From JACCTU01 sp963737405 (GTDB lineage: Bacteria; Actinomycetota; Thermoleophilia; Gaiellales; Gaiellaceae), in assembly GCA_963737405.1 (NCBI GenBank), contig CAVTSL010000007.1, forward strand, positions 219,063 to 283,062: a DNA stretch of 64,000 nucleotides, given 5' to 3'. Below are positions 1-9,796 of this stretch, piece by piece. A program made the translations under genes and the position numbers. Every line of letters begins with the position of its first letter. Position 1 is the first letter of the stretch. The notes under the pieces were generated by a model. It saw only the letters and a program-made list of their open reading frames with translations. It was not told the origin of the DNA and did no database searches.

Positions 1-46
1 GCGGCGCGCGCGTGCTCGCGGCTGGCGCCGCCGTATGCATCGGAGA

Positions 47-322
47 CTACTTCTTCACCGTCGCCTTGCGGTCGCCCGAGTGTCCGGAACGTCCGCGTCG
101 GAGCGAACTCGCCCAGCTTGTGGCCGACCATCTGGTCGGAGATGAAGACGGGCACGTGCTTGCGTCCGTCGTGGACCGCGATCGTGTGCCCGATCATCTC
201 GGGGAAGATCGTCGAGGTACGCGACCAGGTCCGGATCATCTGCTTCGACCCGGCGGCGTTCATCGACTCGATCCGCGCCATCAGGCGCTCCTGGACGTAC
301 GGCCCCTTCTTCGAGCTCCGGC

Positions 323-326
<4 letters not shown>
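47..326 (-). CDS. rpsS: 30S ribosomal protein S19 (frameshifted near the C-terminus)
   Basis: S19 sits in the head of the 30S subunit next to S13. From the GTG at 326 the protein opens MSRSSKKGPYVQERLM and carries the family core WSRTSTIFPEMIGHTI and HKLGEFAPTRTFR. Directly after TFR the frame breaks: the zero frame runs off the window edge with no stop, while the shifted frame gives the expected S19 tail HSGDRKATVKK and a TAG at 47-49. Adding two bases (probably GG) near 83 restores 93 residues, the usual length. The GTG overlaps the rplB stop (GTGA), indicating translational coupling. A sequence error is more likely than a real mutation because the gene is essential. Confidence 0.93.
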
Positions 327-1159
<833 letters not shown>

Positions 1160-1456
1160 CTAGACCTGCGCCCCCTCGAAGATCTCGATGGTCTCGCCCT
1201 CGGCGAGCTGGACGATCGCCTTCTTCCAGCCGGGGCGGATGCCCTTCGACACTCCGCGCCGCTTCGGCTTCGGCTGCACCTTCACGATGTTCACGCGCTC
1301 GACCTTGACCTCGAAGAGCTCCTCGACGGCCTGGCGGACCTGCGTCTTGTGCGCGTCCGGGTGGATCTTGAACGAGTACTTGTTGTCGCCGATCAGCGAG
1401 TACGACTTCTCGGAGACGACGGGTGCGAGCAGCACCTCGTTCGGATGGAGGCTCAT
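1160..1456 (-). CDS. rplW: 50S ribosomal protein L23
   Basis: L23 lies at the polypeptide exit tunnel and is the docking site for trigger factor and SRP. The 98-residue protein starts MSLHPNEVLLAPVVSEKSY and holds the family segment for rRNA binding, VNIVKVQPKPKRRG, followed by GWKKAIVQLAEGETIEIFEG. I chose the ATG at 1456 because it overlaps the rplD stop (ATGA) and gives the standard L23 start; longer upstream reading in this frame is antisense-like noise through rplD. Confidence 0.96.
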   Translation of the reverse strand: MSLHPNEVLLAPVVSEKSYSLIGDNKYSFKIHPDAHKTQVRQAVEELFEVKVERVNIVKVQPKPKRRGVSKGIRPGWKKAIVQLAEGETIEIFEGAQV

Positions 1457-2081
1457 GAGCTCTGCCCCCTCCCCTGCACGAGCGGCAGCGCGGCCTCGCT
1501 GACGAGCAGCGACCGCGCCCACACGAGCTCCGACACCTCGAGCTCGCCCGGCACCGTCACGAGCACCTTCTCGAGGTTGCGGAACGACTTGATCAGCGCC
1601 TCCTCTTCGGGCGTCGCGACGACGACGAGCGGGCGCTCCTGGCCCCACGAGGAGAGGAGCGCGGAGGCGTCCCTCGCCGACGGCTCGTCGAACGCGGCGC
1701 CGAGCACTGCGATCGTCCCGGCCTGTGCGTGGTCGGAGAGCGCGGCCCTGAACGCGGCGCGCTTCTCCTTCTTGTTCACCTTCACCTCGAAGTTCGTGCG
1801 CGGGGCGAACGCGACGCCGCCGCCGGTCCACTGGACGGCGCGCGTCGTCCCGGCGCGTGCGCGGCCCGTGCCCTTCTGGCGCCACGGCTTGGTGCGGCCG
1901 CCGGAGACGAGCCCGCGGCTCTTGACCGCCTTCGTGCCGGCGCGGTGCTTCGCGAACTCGGAGCGCACGACCTCGTGGACGAGGTGCGGCTTGATGTCGA
2001 CGCCGAAGACCTCGGCCTCGAGCGTCACGTCCTTCGACTTCTTGCCGGCTCCGTCGAGCACGGTGCTTTCGGGGCGGCCAT
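1453..2081 (-). CDS. rplD: 50S ribosomal protein L4 (frameshift near the start codon)
   Basis: L4 lines the exit tunnel and binds domain I of 23S rRNA. The body from LDGAGKKSKDVTLEAEVFG on is normal and contains GGRTKPWRQKGTGRARAG, the conserved extended loop. The natural start is probably the ATG at 2081: it overlaps the rplC stop (TGATG) and has AGGGAG upstream. From it the frame reads MAAPKAP and then must gain one base near 2061 (CCGTG read as CCGGTG) to continue VLDGAGKKS, giving 209 residues. The unbroken alternative is the GTG at 2061 (202 residues), which lacks a ribosome binding site. Single-base loss from sequencing is the simplest reading. Confidence 0.93.
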
Positions 2082-2698
2082 CAGCGCTGCTCCCTGATCT
2101 CGACGAGGCCGTTCTTCGGGCCCGGCACGGCGCCCTTGACGAGCAGGAGGTTCCGGTCGGCGTCGACCGCGTGGATGCTCAGGCCGAGCTGCGTGCGGCG
2201 CTTGCCGCCCATCCGGCCCGCCATCTTCGTGCCGCGGAAGACGCGCGACGGCGTCGCGGAGGCGCCGATCGAGCCCGGCGCGCGGACGTTGTGCGAGCCG
2301 TGCGAGACGGGCCCGCGGTGGAAGTTGTGCCGCTTGATCGTCCCGGCGAAGCCCTTGCCGATCCCGATGCCCGAGACCTTCACCTTGTCGCCGGCCTCGA
2401 AGGCCTCGACGGTGACCGTCTCGCCGGGGACGAGCTCGGTCGGCCCGCGGAACTCGCGCACGTGGCGGTGCGGCTCGACGCCGTTCTTCGCCAGGTGGCC
2501 GATCTCGCCCTTCGAGATCTTCCGCTCCGCGACGGGCTCGTAGGCGAGCTGCACCGCGTCGTAGCCGTCCTCGGCCTCCGTCCGCACGACGACCACGGGG
2601 CACGGCCCCGCCTCGATCACCGTCACGGACGTGACGCCGCCGGTCTCCGGGTCGAAGATCTGGGTCATGCCGAGCTTCTTGCCCACGATTCCCTTCAT
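2081..2698 (-). CDS. rplC: 50S ribosomal protein L3
   Basis: L3 is an early-assembling 50S protein whose extension reaches the peptidyl transferase centre. The 205 residues start MKGIVGKKLGMTQIFD, the classic N-terminus, and include the central signature FHRGPVSHGSHNVRAPGSIG and the glycine-rich GRMGGKRRT near residue 160. The length is typical. It is 2 bases after rpsJ and overlaps rplD by one base, in normal S10 operon order. Confidence 0.98.
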   Translation of the reverse strand: MKGIVGKKLGMTQIFDPETGGVTSVTVIEAGPCPVVVVRTEAEDGYDAVQLAYEPVAERKISKGEIGHLAKNGVEPHRHVREFRGPTELVPGETVTVEAFEAGDKVKVSGIGIGKGFAGTIKRHNFHRGPVSHGSHNVRAPGSIGASATPSRVFRGTKMAGRMGGKRRTQLGLSIHAVDADRNLLLVKGAVPGPKNGLVEIREQR

Positions 2699-2700
2699 CG

Positions 2701-3009
2701 CTACAGCTTGATCTCGATGTCGACGCCTGCCGGGAGGTCGAGCCGCATGAGCGAGTCGACCGTCTTCGGCGTCGGCGAGTGGATGTCGATCAGCCGCTTG
2801 TGCGTCCGCACCTCGAAGTGCTCGCGCGAGTCCTTGTCCTTGAACGGACTGCGGATGACGACGTAGACGTTCTTCTCCGTCGGGAGCGGAACGGGACCGG
2901 TGATCGTCGCGCCGGTACGCGTCGCCGTCTCGACGATCGATGCCGCCGAGCGGTCGAGTGCCTGATGGTCGTAGCCCTTCAGGCGGATGCGGATCTTCGA
3001 CTGAGCCAC
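2701..3009 (-). CDS. rpsJ: 30S ribosomal protein S10
   Basis: S10 is a 30S head protein and, as NusE, a partner of NusB and NusG in antitermination. The 102-residue product contains IRIRLKGYDHQALD at the start, GPVPLPTEKN near residue 40 and SREHFEVRTHKRLIDI near 64, all standard. The start codon is 18 bases after the tuf stop, so the S10 operon here has no large leader of its own and may be read through from the str operon. Confidence 0.98.
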   Translation of the reverse strand: MAQSKIRIRLKGYDHQALDRSAASIVETATRTGATITGPVPLPTEKNVYVVIRSPFKDKDSREHFEVRTHKRLIDIHSPTPKTVDSLMRLDLPAGVDIEIKL

Positions 3010-3027
3010 CGGTCCCGGTTCCCCTTC

Positions 3028-4215
<1,188 letters not shown>

Positions 4216-4235
4216 ACCTCTTCGGTTCTCCTTTC

Positions 4236-6320
4236 CTACGCCTCTGCCGAGACGAGCTCCGTGGCGATCCCTTGCGGGACGTCCTCGTAGCGGTCGAACT
4301 GCATCGTGAACGTTGCCCGTCCCTGCGTCATCGAGCGCAGGTCGGTGGCATACCCGAACATCTCCGCGAGCGGCACCTTCGCCCGGATCGACTGGGCGTT
4401 GCCGCGCGGCTCGAGGTGCTCGACCCGGCCGCGGCGGGAGTTCAGGTTGCCCATGACATCGCCGAGGTACTCCTCCGGCGTGACGACCTCGACGGCCATC
4501 ACCGGCTCGAGAAGCTTCGGCTTCGCGCGCTTCATGGCCTCCTTGAAGGCCATCGACCCGGCGACCTTGAACGCCATCTCGCTCGAGTCGACGTCGTGGT
4601 ACGAGCCCTCGACGAGCTCGACCCGGATGTCGACGACGGGGTAGCCGGCGAGGATGCCGGACTCCATCGCCTCCTGGATGCCCAGGTCCACCGACGGGAT
4701 GTACTCCTTCGGCACCTTGCCGCCGACGATCTTGTCGACGAACTCGTAGCCGCCGCCGTCGAAGGGCTCCATGTTGATGACGGCGTGGCCGTACTGGCCG
4801 CGACCGCCGGTCTGGCGCACGAACCTGCCCTCGACGCGCTCGACGGCCTTGCCGATCGTCTCGCGGTAGGCGACCTGCGGGCGGCCGACGTTCGCGTCGA
4901 CGTTGAACTCGCGCTTGAGCCGGTCGACGATGATCTCGAGGTGCAGCTCGCCCATCCCCGCGATGAGCGTCTGCCCCGTCTCCTCGTCCGTCCGCACGCG
5001 GAAGGTCGGATCCTCCTCGGCGAGCCGCTGGAGGCCCTGGCCCAGCTTGTCCTGGTCGCCCTTCGTCTTCGGCTCGACGGCGACCGAGATCACCGGGTCG
5101 GGGAACTCCATCGACTCGAGCCGGATCGGCGCGGTGTCCGTCGCGAGCGTGTCGCCCGTCGTCGTGTTCTTCACGCCGACGAGCGCGGCGATCTCGCCCG
5201 CGACGATGTCCTCGCGCTCCTCGCGGTGGTTCGCGTGCATCTGGAGGATGCGCGAGATGCGCTCGGTCTTGCCGGTCGTCGTGTTGAGCACGCGTTCGCC
5301 GGCCTTGGCCTGGCCGGAGTAGACGCGGATGTACGTCAGCTTTCCGACGTACGGGTCGGACATGACCTTGAAAGCGAGCGCGGCGAACGGCTCGTCGGTC
5401 GCGGCCCTGCGCGAGAGCTCGTGCTCGGTGCGCGGGTCGACGCCGTGGATCGGCGGGACGTCGAGCGGGCTCGGCAGGTAGTCGATCACCGCGTCGAGCA
5501 GCGGCTGGACGCCCTTGTTCTTGAACGCGGAGCCGAGCAGGACCGGCGTGACCGAGATGTCGAGCGTGGCGGCCCGGAGGGCGCGCTTCAGCATCTCCGA
5601 CGTCACGGCGGTCTCGTCGAGGAGGTACGTCTCCGTCAGCTCCTCGTCGTGGTCGGCGACCATGTCGATCAGCTGGTGGTGGTACTCCTGCGCCTGCTCC
5701 ATGAGCTCGGCCGGGATCTCCTCGATCTCCATCTTCGTGCCGAGGTCGTCGACGTAGGTGATCGCGCGCATCTCGACGAGGTCGATGACGCCGCGGTGGT
5801 GCTCCTCCTGCCCGATCGGGAGCTGGATCGGCACCGGCTTCGCGCCGAGGCGGTCGACCATCGACTGGACGGCGGCGAAGAAGTCCGCGCCCGTCCGGTC
5901 CATCTTGTTGATGAACGCGATCCGCGGCACCGAGTAGCGGTCGGCCTGCCGCCAGACCGTCTCGGACTGCGGCTCGACGCCGGCGACCGAGTCGAAGACG
6001 GCGATCGCACCGTCGAGGACGCGCAGGCTGCGCTCCACCTCGACCGTGAAGTCCACGTGCCCGGGCGTATCGATAATGTTGATTCGATGATCGCGCCACT
6101 GCGCGGTCGTCGCGGCCGACGTGATCGTGATGCCGCGCTCCTGCTCCTGCGCCATCCAGTCCATCGTGGCGGCACCCTCGTGGACCTCGCCCATCTTGTG
6201 GGTGCGGCCCGTGTAGTAGAGGATGCGCTCCGTCGTCGTGGTCTTGCCCGCATCGATGTGGGCCATGATCCCGATGTTCCGGACGCGGTCGAGCGCGATC
6301 GCTTGCTGTGTTGCTGACAC
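4236..6320 (-). CDS. fusA: Translation elongation factor G
   Basis: EF-G catalyses GTP-driven translocation. The 694-residue protein has the P-loop AHIDAGKTTTTER near residue 20, RGITITSAATT (switch II side), DTPGHVDFTVEVERS near 86, NKMDRTGADF near 140, and domain IV with the decoding-tip region of the family (GRGQYGHAVINMEP near 510). Length matches canonical EF-G (about 700). It lies 20 bases after rpsG in the standard str order rpsL-rpsG-fusA-tuf. Confidence 0.98.
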   Translation of the reverse strand: MSATQQAIALDRVRNIGIMAHIDAGKTTTTERILYYTGRTHKMGEVHEGAATMDWMAQEQERGITITSAATTAQWRDHRINIIDTPGHVDFTVEVERSLRVLDGAIAVFDSVAGVEPQSETVWRQADRYSVPRIAFINKMDRTGADFFAAVQSMVDRLGAKPVPIQLPIGQEEHHRGVIDLVEMRAITYVDDLGTKMEIEEIPAELMEQAQEYHHQLIDMVADHDEELTETYLLDETAVTSEMLKRALRAATLDISVTPVLLGSAFKNKGVQPLLDAVIDYLPSPLDVPPIHGVDPRTEHELSRRAATDEPFAALAFKVMSDPYVGKLTYIRVYSGQAKAGERVLNTTTGKTERISRILQMHANHREEREDIVAGEIAALVGVKNTTTGDTLATDTAPIRLESMEFPDPVISVAVEPKTKGDQDKLGQGLQRLAEEDPTFRVRTDEETGQTLIAGMGELHLEIIVDRLKREFNVDANVGRPQVAYRETIGKAVERVEGRFVRQTGGRGQYGHAVINMEPFDGGGYEFVDKIVGGKVPKEYIPSVDLGIQEAMESGILAGYPVVDIRVELVEGSYHDVDSSEMAFKVAGSMAFKEAMKRAKPKLLEPVMAVEVVTPEEYLGDVMGNLNSRRGRVEHLEPRGNAQSIRAKVPLAEMFGYATDLRSMTQGRATFTMQFDRYEDVPQGIATELVSAEA

Positions 6321-6339
6321 TGAGTCCTTTACTCCCTCT

Positions 6340-6810
6340 CTACCAGCGATAGTGCGCGAAGGCCTTGTTGGCCTGCGCCATCCGGTAGATGTCGTCCTTC
6401 TTCTTGTACGCGCCGCCCTGCTGGTTCAGGGCGTCGAGAATCTCGCCGACGAGCTTCGCCTGCATGCCCTTCTCGCGCCGCTCGCGCGCGTACTGGACGA
6501 GCCAGCGGACGGCGAGCGTCCGCGCGCGGCGCTGCGGCACCTCGACGGGCACCTGGTAGTTGGCGCCGCCGACGCGGCGTGAGCGAACCTCGAGCACCGG
6601 TGTGACCGTCTTGACGGCCTGCTCGAGCACCTCGACGGGCGCCCGGCCGGTCTTGTCGCCGACCTCGGTCAGCGCCGCGTAGACGATCTGCTCGGCGATC
6701 GACTTCTTGCCGTCGAGCATCACCTTGTTGATCACCTGCGTGACCAGCGGGCTCTCGTAGACGGCGTCCGACTCGATCGGACGCGCCTGGATCTCGGCAC
6801 GCCTCGGCAC
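6340..6810 (-). CDS. rpsG: 30S ribosomal protein S7
   Basis: S7 nucleates assembly of the 30S head and contacts E-site tRNA. From the GTG at 6810 the product is 156 residues: MPRRAEIQARPIESDAVY, then INKVMLDGKKSIAEQIVY and VGGANYQVPVEVPQRRA, ending KAFAHYRW. The GTG shares its first base with the last base of the rpsL TAG (TAGTG), so translation is coupled. A longer in-frame reading upstream passes through rpsL in another frame and is not real. Confidence 0.97.
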   Translation of the reverse strand: MPRRAEIQARPIESDAVYESPLVTQVINKVMLDGKKSIAEQIVYAALTEVGDKTGRAPVEVLEQAVKTVTPVLEVRSRRVGGANYQVPVEVPQRRARTLAVRWLVQYARERREKGMQAKLVGEILDALNQQGGAYKKKDDIYRMAQANKAFAHYRW

Positions 6811-7181
6811 TACGAGCCCTTCTTGGCGCCGTACTTCGAGCGCCCCTGCTTCCGGTCCGACACGCCCGACGTGTCGAGCGCGGCCCGGATCACCTTGTAG
6901 CGGAAGCCCGGCAGGTCTTTCACGCGGCCACCTCGAATGAGGACGACCGAATGCTCCTGCAGGTTGTGGCCCTCGCCCGGGATGTACGAGCCGACCTCCA
7001 TCCCGTTCGTCAGCCGGACGCGCGCGACCTTCCGGAGGGCCGAGTTCGGCTTCTTCGGGGTGGTCGTGTAGACGCGCGTGCAGACGCCCCGCTTCTGCGG
7101 GGCACCGCGGAGCGCCGGCGTCTTGGTCTTCGCCTTGGGCGCGGTGCGCGGCTTTCGGATGAGCTGATTGACGGTAGGCAT
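6810..7181 (-). CDS. rpsL: 30S ribosomal protein S12
   Basis: S12 lines the decoding centre; lysine changes here give streptomycin resistance. The 123 residues start MPTVNQLIRKPRTAPKAKTK and contain GVCTRVYTTTPKKPNSALRK and PGEGHNLQEHSVVLIRGG followed by RVKDLPGF. Both lysines linked to streptomycin resistance are the sensitive-type residues. It is the first gene of the str operon; about 230 bases of leader and promoter space separate it from the divergent cyclase gene. Confidence 0.98.
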   Translation of the reverse strand: MPTVNQLIRKPRTAPKAKTKTPALRGAPQKRGVCTRVYTTTPKKPNSALRKVARVRLTNGMEVGSYIPGEGHNLQEHSVVLIRGGRVKDLPGFRYKVIRAALDTSGVSDRKQGRSKYGAKKGS

Positions 7182-7228
7182 GCGGCGATGAAGATCCTGG
7201 TCGAGAGTCGTCCTGACACACAGAAGGC

Positions 7229-7249
7229 TGGCAGGGCGAAAGCCTGCCA
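7229..7249 (-). promoter_or_regulatory. Hairpin in the rpsL leader
   Basis: A perfect 7-base inverted repeat, TGGCAGG and CCTGCCA, with a 7-base loop lies 48-68 bases upstream of the rpsL start. It has no T-run, so it is more likely a leader structure than a terminator. A second hairpin, CCGTCC-TTTG-GGACGG, lies at 7315-7330. The rest of 7182-7410 holds the divergent promoters; I see no clear sigma-70 boxes. Confidence 0.4.
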
Positions 7250-7410
7250 ACCGCGACGGCCATGGTAGCGAACGGCCGCGAGGGGCGTCAAACCGCCGAA
7301 AACCCCCTCTTTCCCCGTCCTTTGGGACGGCCCGGGGCCAGGGAAGGCCCGCAAGACCGCCACTACAGTGAGAACACCCGTACGGATCCGCGGGGAGGCG
7401 GCACATCTCC

Positions 7411-8538
7411 ATGACTCTTCTGCTCGCAGGCGCTGTGGCCGGTCTTGTGCTCGTCGCGATCCTCGTGACGGTCCTCCTCGTGCGCCGCTCCTCGAGGCGC
7501 GCCGACGGCCGGGTCGCCGAGCTCGTCGAGATCCTGAACGCCCGGATCGACGAGCTGGCACGGGAGCTCGCAGGCGCCCGCGAGTCGGCCGAGGACGAGC
7601 TCCGGCGGAGCCGTCTCCTCAGCGACCTCGGCGGCTCGATCGACCTCGACGAGGTGCTCGGCCGGACACTCCGGGCGGCGACCGACTCGACCGGGGCCCA
7701 TGCCGGGCTCGTCTGGCTGTCGAGCCCGAACGGGCCGCCGATGGTGGCGACGCTCGGGCTCTCGCAGGAGGAGGCGGAGCGGCAGGCGATCGCGGGCCCG
7801 CCCGACGGCCGGCGCGCCCGGGCGATCGGGATGTCGTACCGCTACAACCCGGAGGACGCCGCCCTCGACGGCGAGCTCATCCGCTCCGGCCTCGCCGTGC
7901 CGATGCCCGGCTTCGAGGACGGCGGCTACCTCGTGGTCTTCTCGCGCGGTGAGCTCGATGTCGGCGACGACGTCGTCGGCGACCTCGAGCAGCTCGCGGA
8001 GCGCGCGGGCCCGGCGATCGACAACGCGCGCCGCTTCCGCGAGGCGCGCGAGCTCGCCGACCTCGATGCGCTGACGGGGCTCCACAACAGGCGCTTCTTC
8101 CACGAGACGCTCGCGCGGGAGGTCGCCCGCGCGCACCGGTACGGCCGGGAGCTCGCGCTCATCCTGCTCGACCTCGACGACTTCAAGGCGATCAACGATC
8201 GCATCGGCCACCTCCCCGGCGACGCCGTGCTCGCCGACGCTGCGGCCCGCGTGCGTGAGGTCGTGCGCTCGGCCGACATCGCCTGCCGCGTGGGCGGCGA
8301 CGAGTTCGCCGTGATCCTCCCCGAGGCGACGCTCGGGGACGCCGACCAGCTCTACCGGCGGCTCGAGAAGGCGGTCTCCCTCCAGCCGATCCGCGACGCC
8401 GGGCGCATCGTCTTCTCCGCAGGCGTGGCCGAGCTCGGCGCCGACGACGACGCGGTCACGTTCTTCCAGCGTGCCGACACCGCGCTCTACCGCGCAAAGG
8501 AAGCCGGCAAGGGCCGGCTCATCGGCACGGCCGGCTGA
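7411..8538 (+). CDS. Membrane-anchored GAF-GGDEF diguanylate cyclase
   Basis: Predicted to make cyclic di-GMP from two GTP. The 375-residue protein has one N-terminal membrane helix (about 3-24), a charged coiled coil (about 33-70), a GAF-like sensor (about 70-210) and a GGDEF domain (about 212-372). The active site reads GGDEF at 295-299, and an RxxD product-inhibition site (RSAD, 286-289) lies five residues before it. LDDFKAIND is the usual nucleotide-binding strand. The catalytic motif is intact, so it should be active and feedback-inhibited. It is divergent from rpsL and its stop is only 3 bases from the convergent 8542 gene. Confidence 0.9.
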   Translation: MTLLLAGAVAGLVLVAILVTVLLVRRSSRRADGRVAELVEILNARIDELARELAGARESAEDELRRSRLLSDLGGSIDLDEVLGRTLRAATDSTGAHAGLVWLSSPNGPPMVATLGLSQEEAERQAIAGPPDGRRARAIGMSYRYNPEDAALDGELIRSGLAVPMPGFEDGGYLVVFSRGELDVGDDVVGDLEQLAERAGPAIDNARRFREARELADLDALTGLHNRRFFHETLAREVARAHRYGRELALILLDLDDFKAINDRIGHLPGDAVLADAAARVREVVRSADIACRVGGDEFAVILPEATLGDADQLYRRLEKAVSLQPIRDAGRIVFSAGVAELGADDDAVTFFQRADTALYRAKEAGKGRLIGTAG

Positions 8539-8541
8539 GGT

Positions 8542-9498
8542 CTATCTCTCGCCGCTGCAGATACGGTCGGACGCCATCACCCGGTCGAACTCCGCATTCG
8601 CCTGCGCCTCGAGCGCGTGGTGCACCGCGTCCCGGCCGTCGAACGACGGCAGGCCCGCGCCCTCCCACGCCAGAACCGGTGTGACACCCGGGCCCATCAC
8701 GCTGACCCGGTAGCGCTGCCCCGGCGCAGCGGGCCGGCGCGCCTGGCTCGGATACCCGGGGAACGGGCTCTGCGGAACGAAGCTGTGGCAGAACGTGCCG
8801 GTTCGCTGGTGCGTGAGGATGCCGGACTCGCGCCGCCATCCTGCGCCGTAGACCGAGTTGAAGGTGTCGATGTAGACGTTCCGGCTGTAGCGGTCGCGAG
8901 GGTTCCCCTCGCGGGAACTGGCGAAGCCGAAGACCGGCTGTCCCAGGTAGGACAGCCGCCCGAAGACGCCTTGGAACTGCAATCCGTACGTCCAGTTCAC
9001 GTAGGCCTCGAGGACGGGCAGCGGACCGCTCCAGTGCGAGACGTGCATCTCGTAGTCGTCCTGGATCGGCAGCCACGGATCGAAGCCGAGGAGCGGTAGG
9101 CGCCGCTGCCAGGACTGGAGCGCCCAGTACGAGCCGTCCGGCGCCTTGCAGGCCGCGACGAGATAGGAGAGCGACGGGCCGTCGTAGCGGCGGCACACGT
9201 TCGCGAAGCGGCGCCAGAGCGCGCGCTTGAACCGAGCGACCCCGCCGGTGAAGTCCTTCTGGAAGCGAACCTGCCGCACCGTCTCGCTCGGCGGATTGGC
9301 GTTGACGGCCCCCCAGACGAGCACGTGACGTCGAAGACCCTCGGGAGTCGTGTACTCCACGAGCGCGCGAGCGTGCTTGTCCACCTTGAGCGTCGTGTTG
9401 CGCAGGTTCATGTCCGCGAACTGCTCGCTTGCAGCCGCCGGAGGCGCGGACGCGAGAACGATCGCCGCGAGGGCCGGGAGCACGCGGAAGAGGCGCAT
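8542..9498 (-). CDS. Secreted protein of unknown function
   Basis: I do not recognise the family. The 318 residues start with a good signal peptide (MRLFRVLPALAAIVLA, cleavage after AAA near 23). The mature part is rich in tryptophan and tyrosine, has paired cysteines (near 105, 118 and 240) and no membrane helix, which suggests an extracellular folded domain. It ends 3 bases from the cyclase stop on the opposite strand, so the two genes converge with almost no spacer. Nothing nearby points to its role. Confidence 0.7.
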   Translation of the reverse strand: MRLFRVLPALAAIVLASAPPAAASEQFADMNLRNTTLKVDKHARALVEYTTPEGLRRHVLVWGAVNANPPSETVRQVRFQKDFTGGVARFKRALWRRFANVCRRYDGPSLSYLVAACKAPDGSYWALQSWQRRLPLLGFDPWLPIQDDYEMHVSHWSGPLPVLEAYVNWTYGLQFQGVFGRLSYLGQPVFGFASSREGNPRDRYSRNVYIDTFNSVYGAGWRRESGILTHQRTGTFCHSFVPQSPFPGYPSQARRPAAPGQRYRVSVMGPGVTPVLAWEGAGLPSFDGRDAVHHALEAQANAEFDRVMASDRICSGER

Positions 9499-9599
9499 CG
9501 ACTCGCTTATCGGCGCCTTGGCGTGACCGCTTGATCACCCGGCTTTCACAAGATCGGTCACACAGCGCTATTCTCCGCTCGACGAACGGAAGGAAGCCG

Positions 9600-9761
9600 A
9601 TGATCGATCCCACGCTGGCCTACATCGATCCAGGCACCGGGAGCCTCGTGCTCCAGGCGATCGCGGGCGGCGTCGCCGCCGTCGCGGTCACCGCGAGGCT
9701 CTACTGGCGGCGGGTGAAGACCTTCTTCCGACGTCCCGAGGAAGAGACGACGTCGCGCTGA
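9600..9761 (+). CDS. Tiny membrane protein with AYIDPGTGS motif
   Basis: A 53-residue protein, MIDPTLAYIDPGTGSLVLQ followed by one hydrophobic helix (about 17-32) and a basic tail (YWRRVKTFFRR). A good ribosome binding site (GGAAGGAAG) lies just before the ATG at 9600. Small proteins with the YIDPG(T/S)GS motif often accompany cell-surface polysaccharide and sulfatase genes, and here it precedes a methyltransferase and a sulfatase-like gene on the same strand. Function is unknown; a small membrane partner of the downstream enzymes is inference. Confidence 0.7.
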   Translation: MIDPTLAYIDPGTGSLVLQAIAGGVAAVAVTARLYWRRVKTFFRRPEEETTSR

Positions 9762-9796
9762 GCGGCGCGCGCGGCCGAGCGGAGGAGCGCGCGACG

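Noticed and set aside
6340..7263. A fused S12-S7 protein of 307 residues
   Set aside because: The first half reads rpsL in a wrong frame. rpsL and rpsG overlap by TAGTG and are separate.
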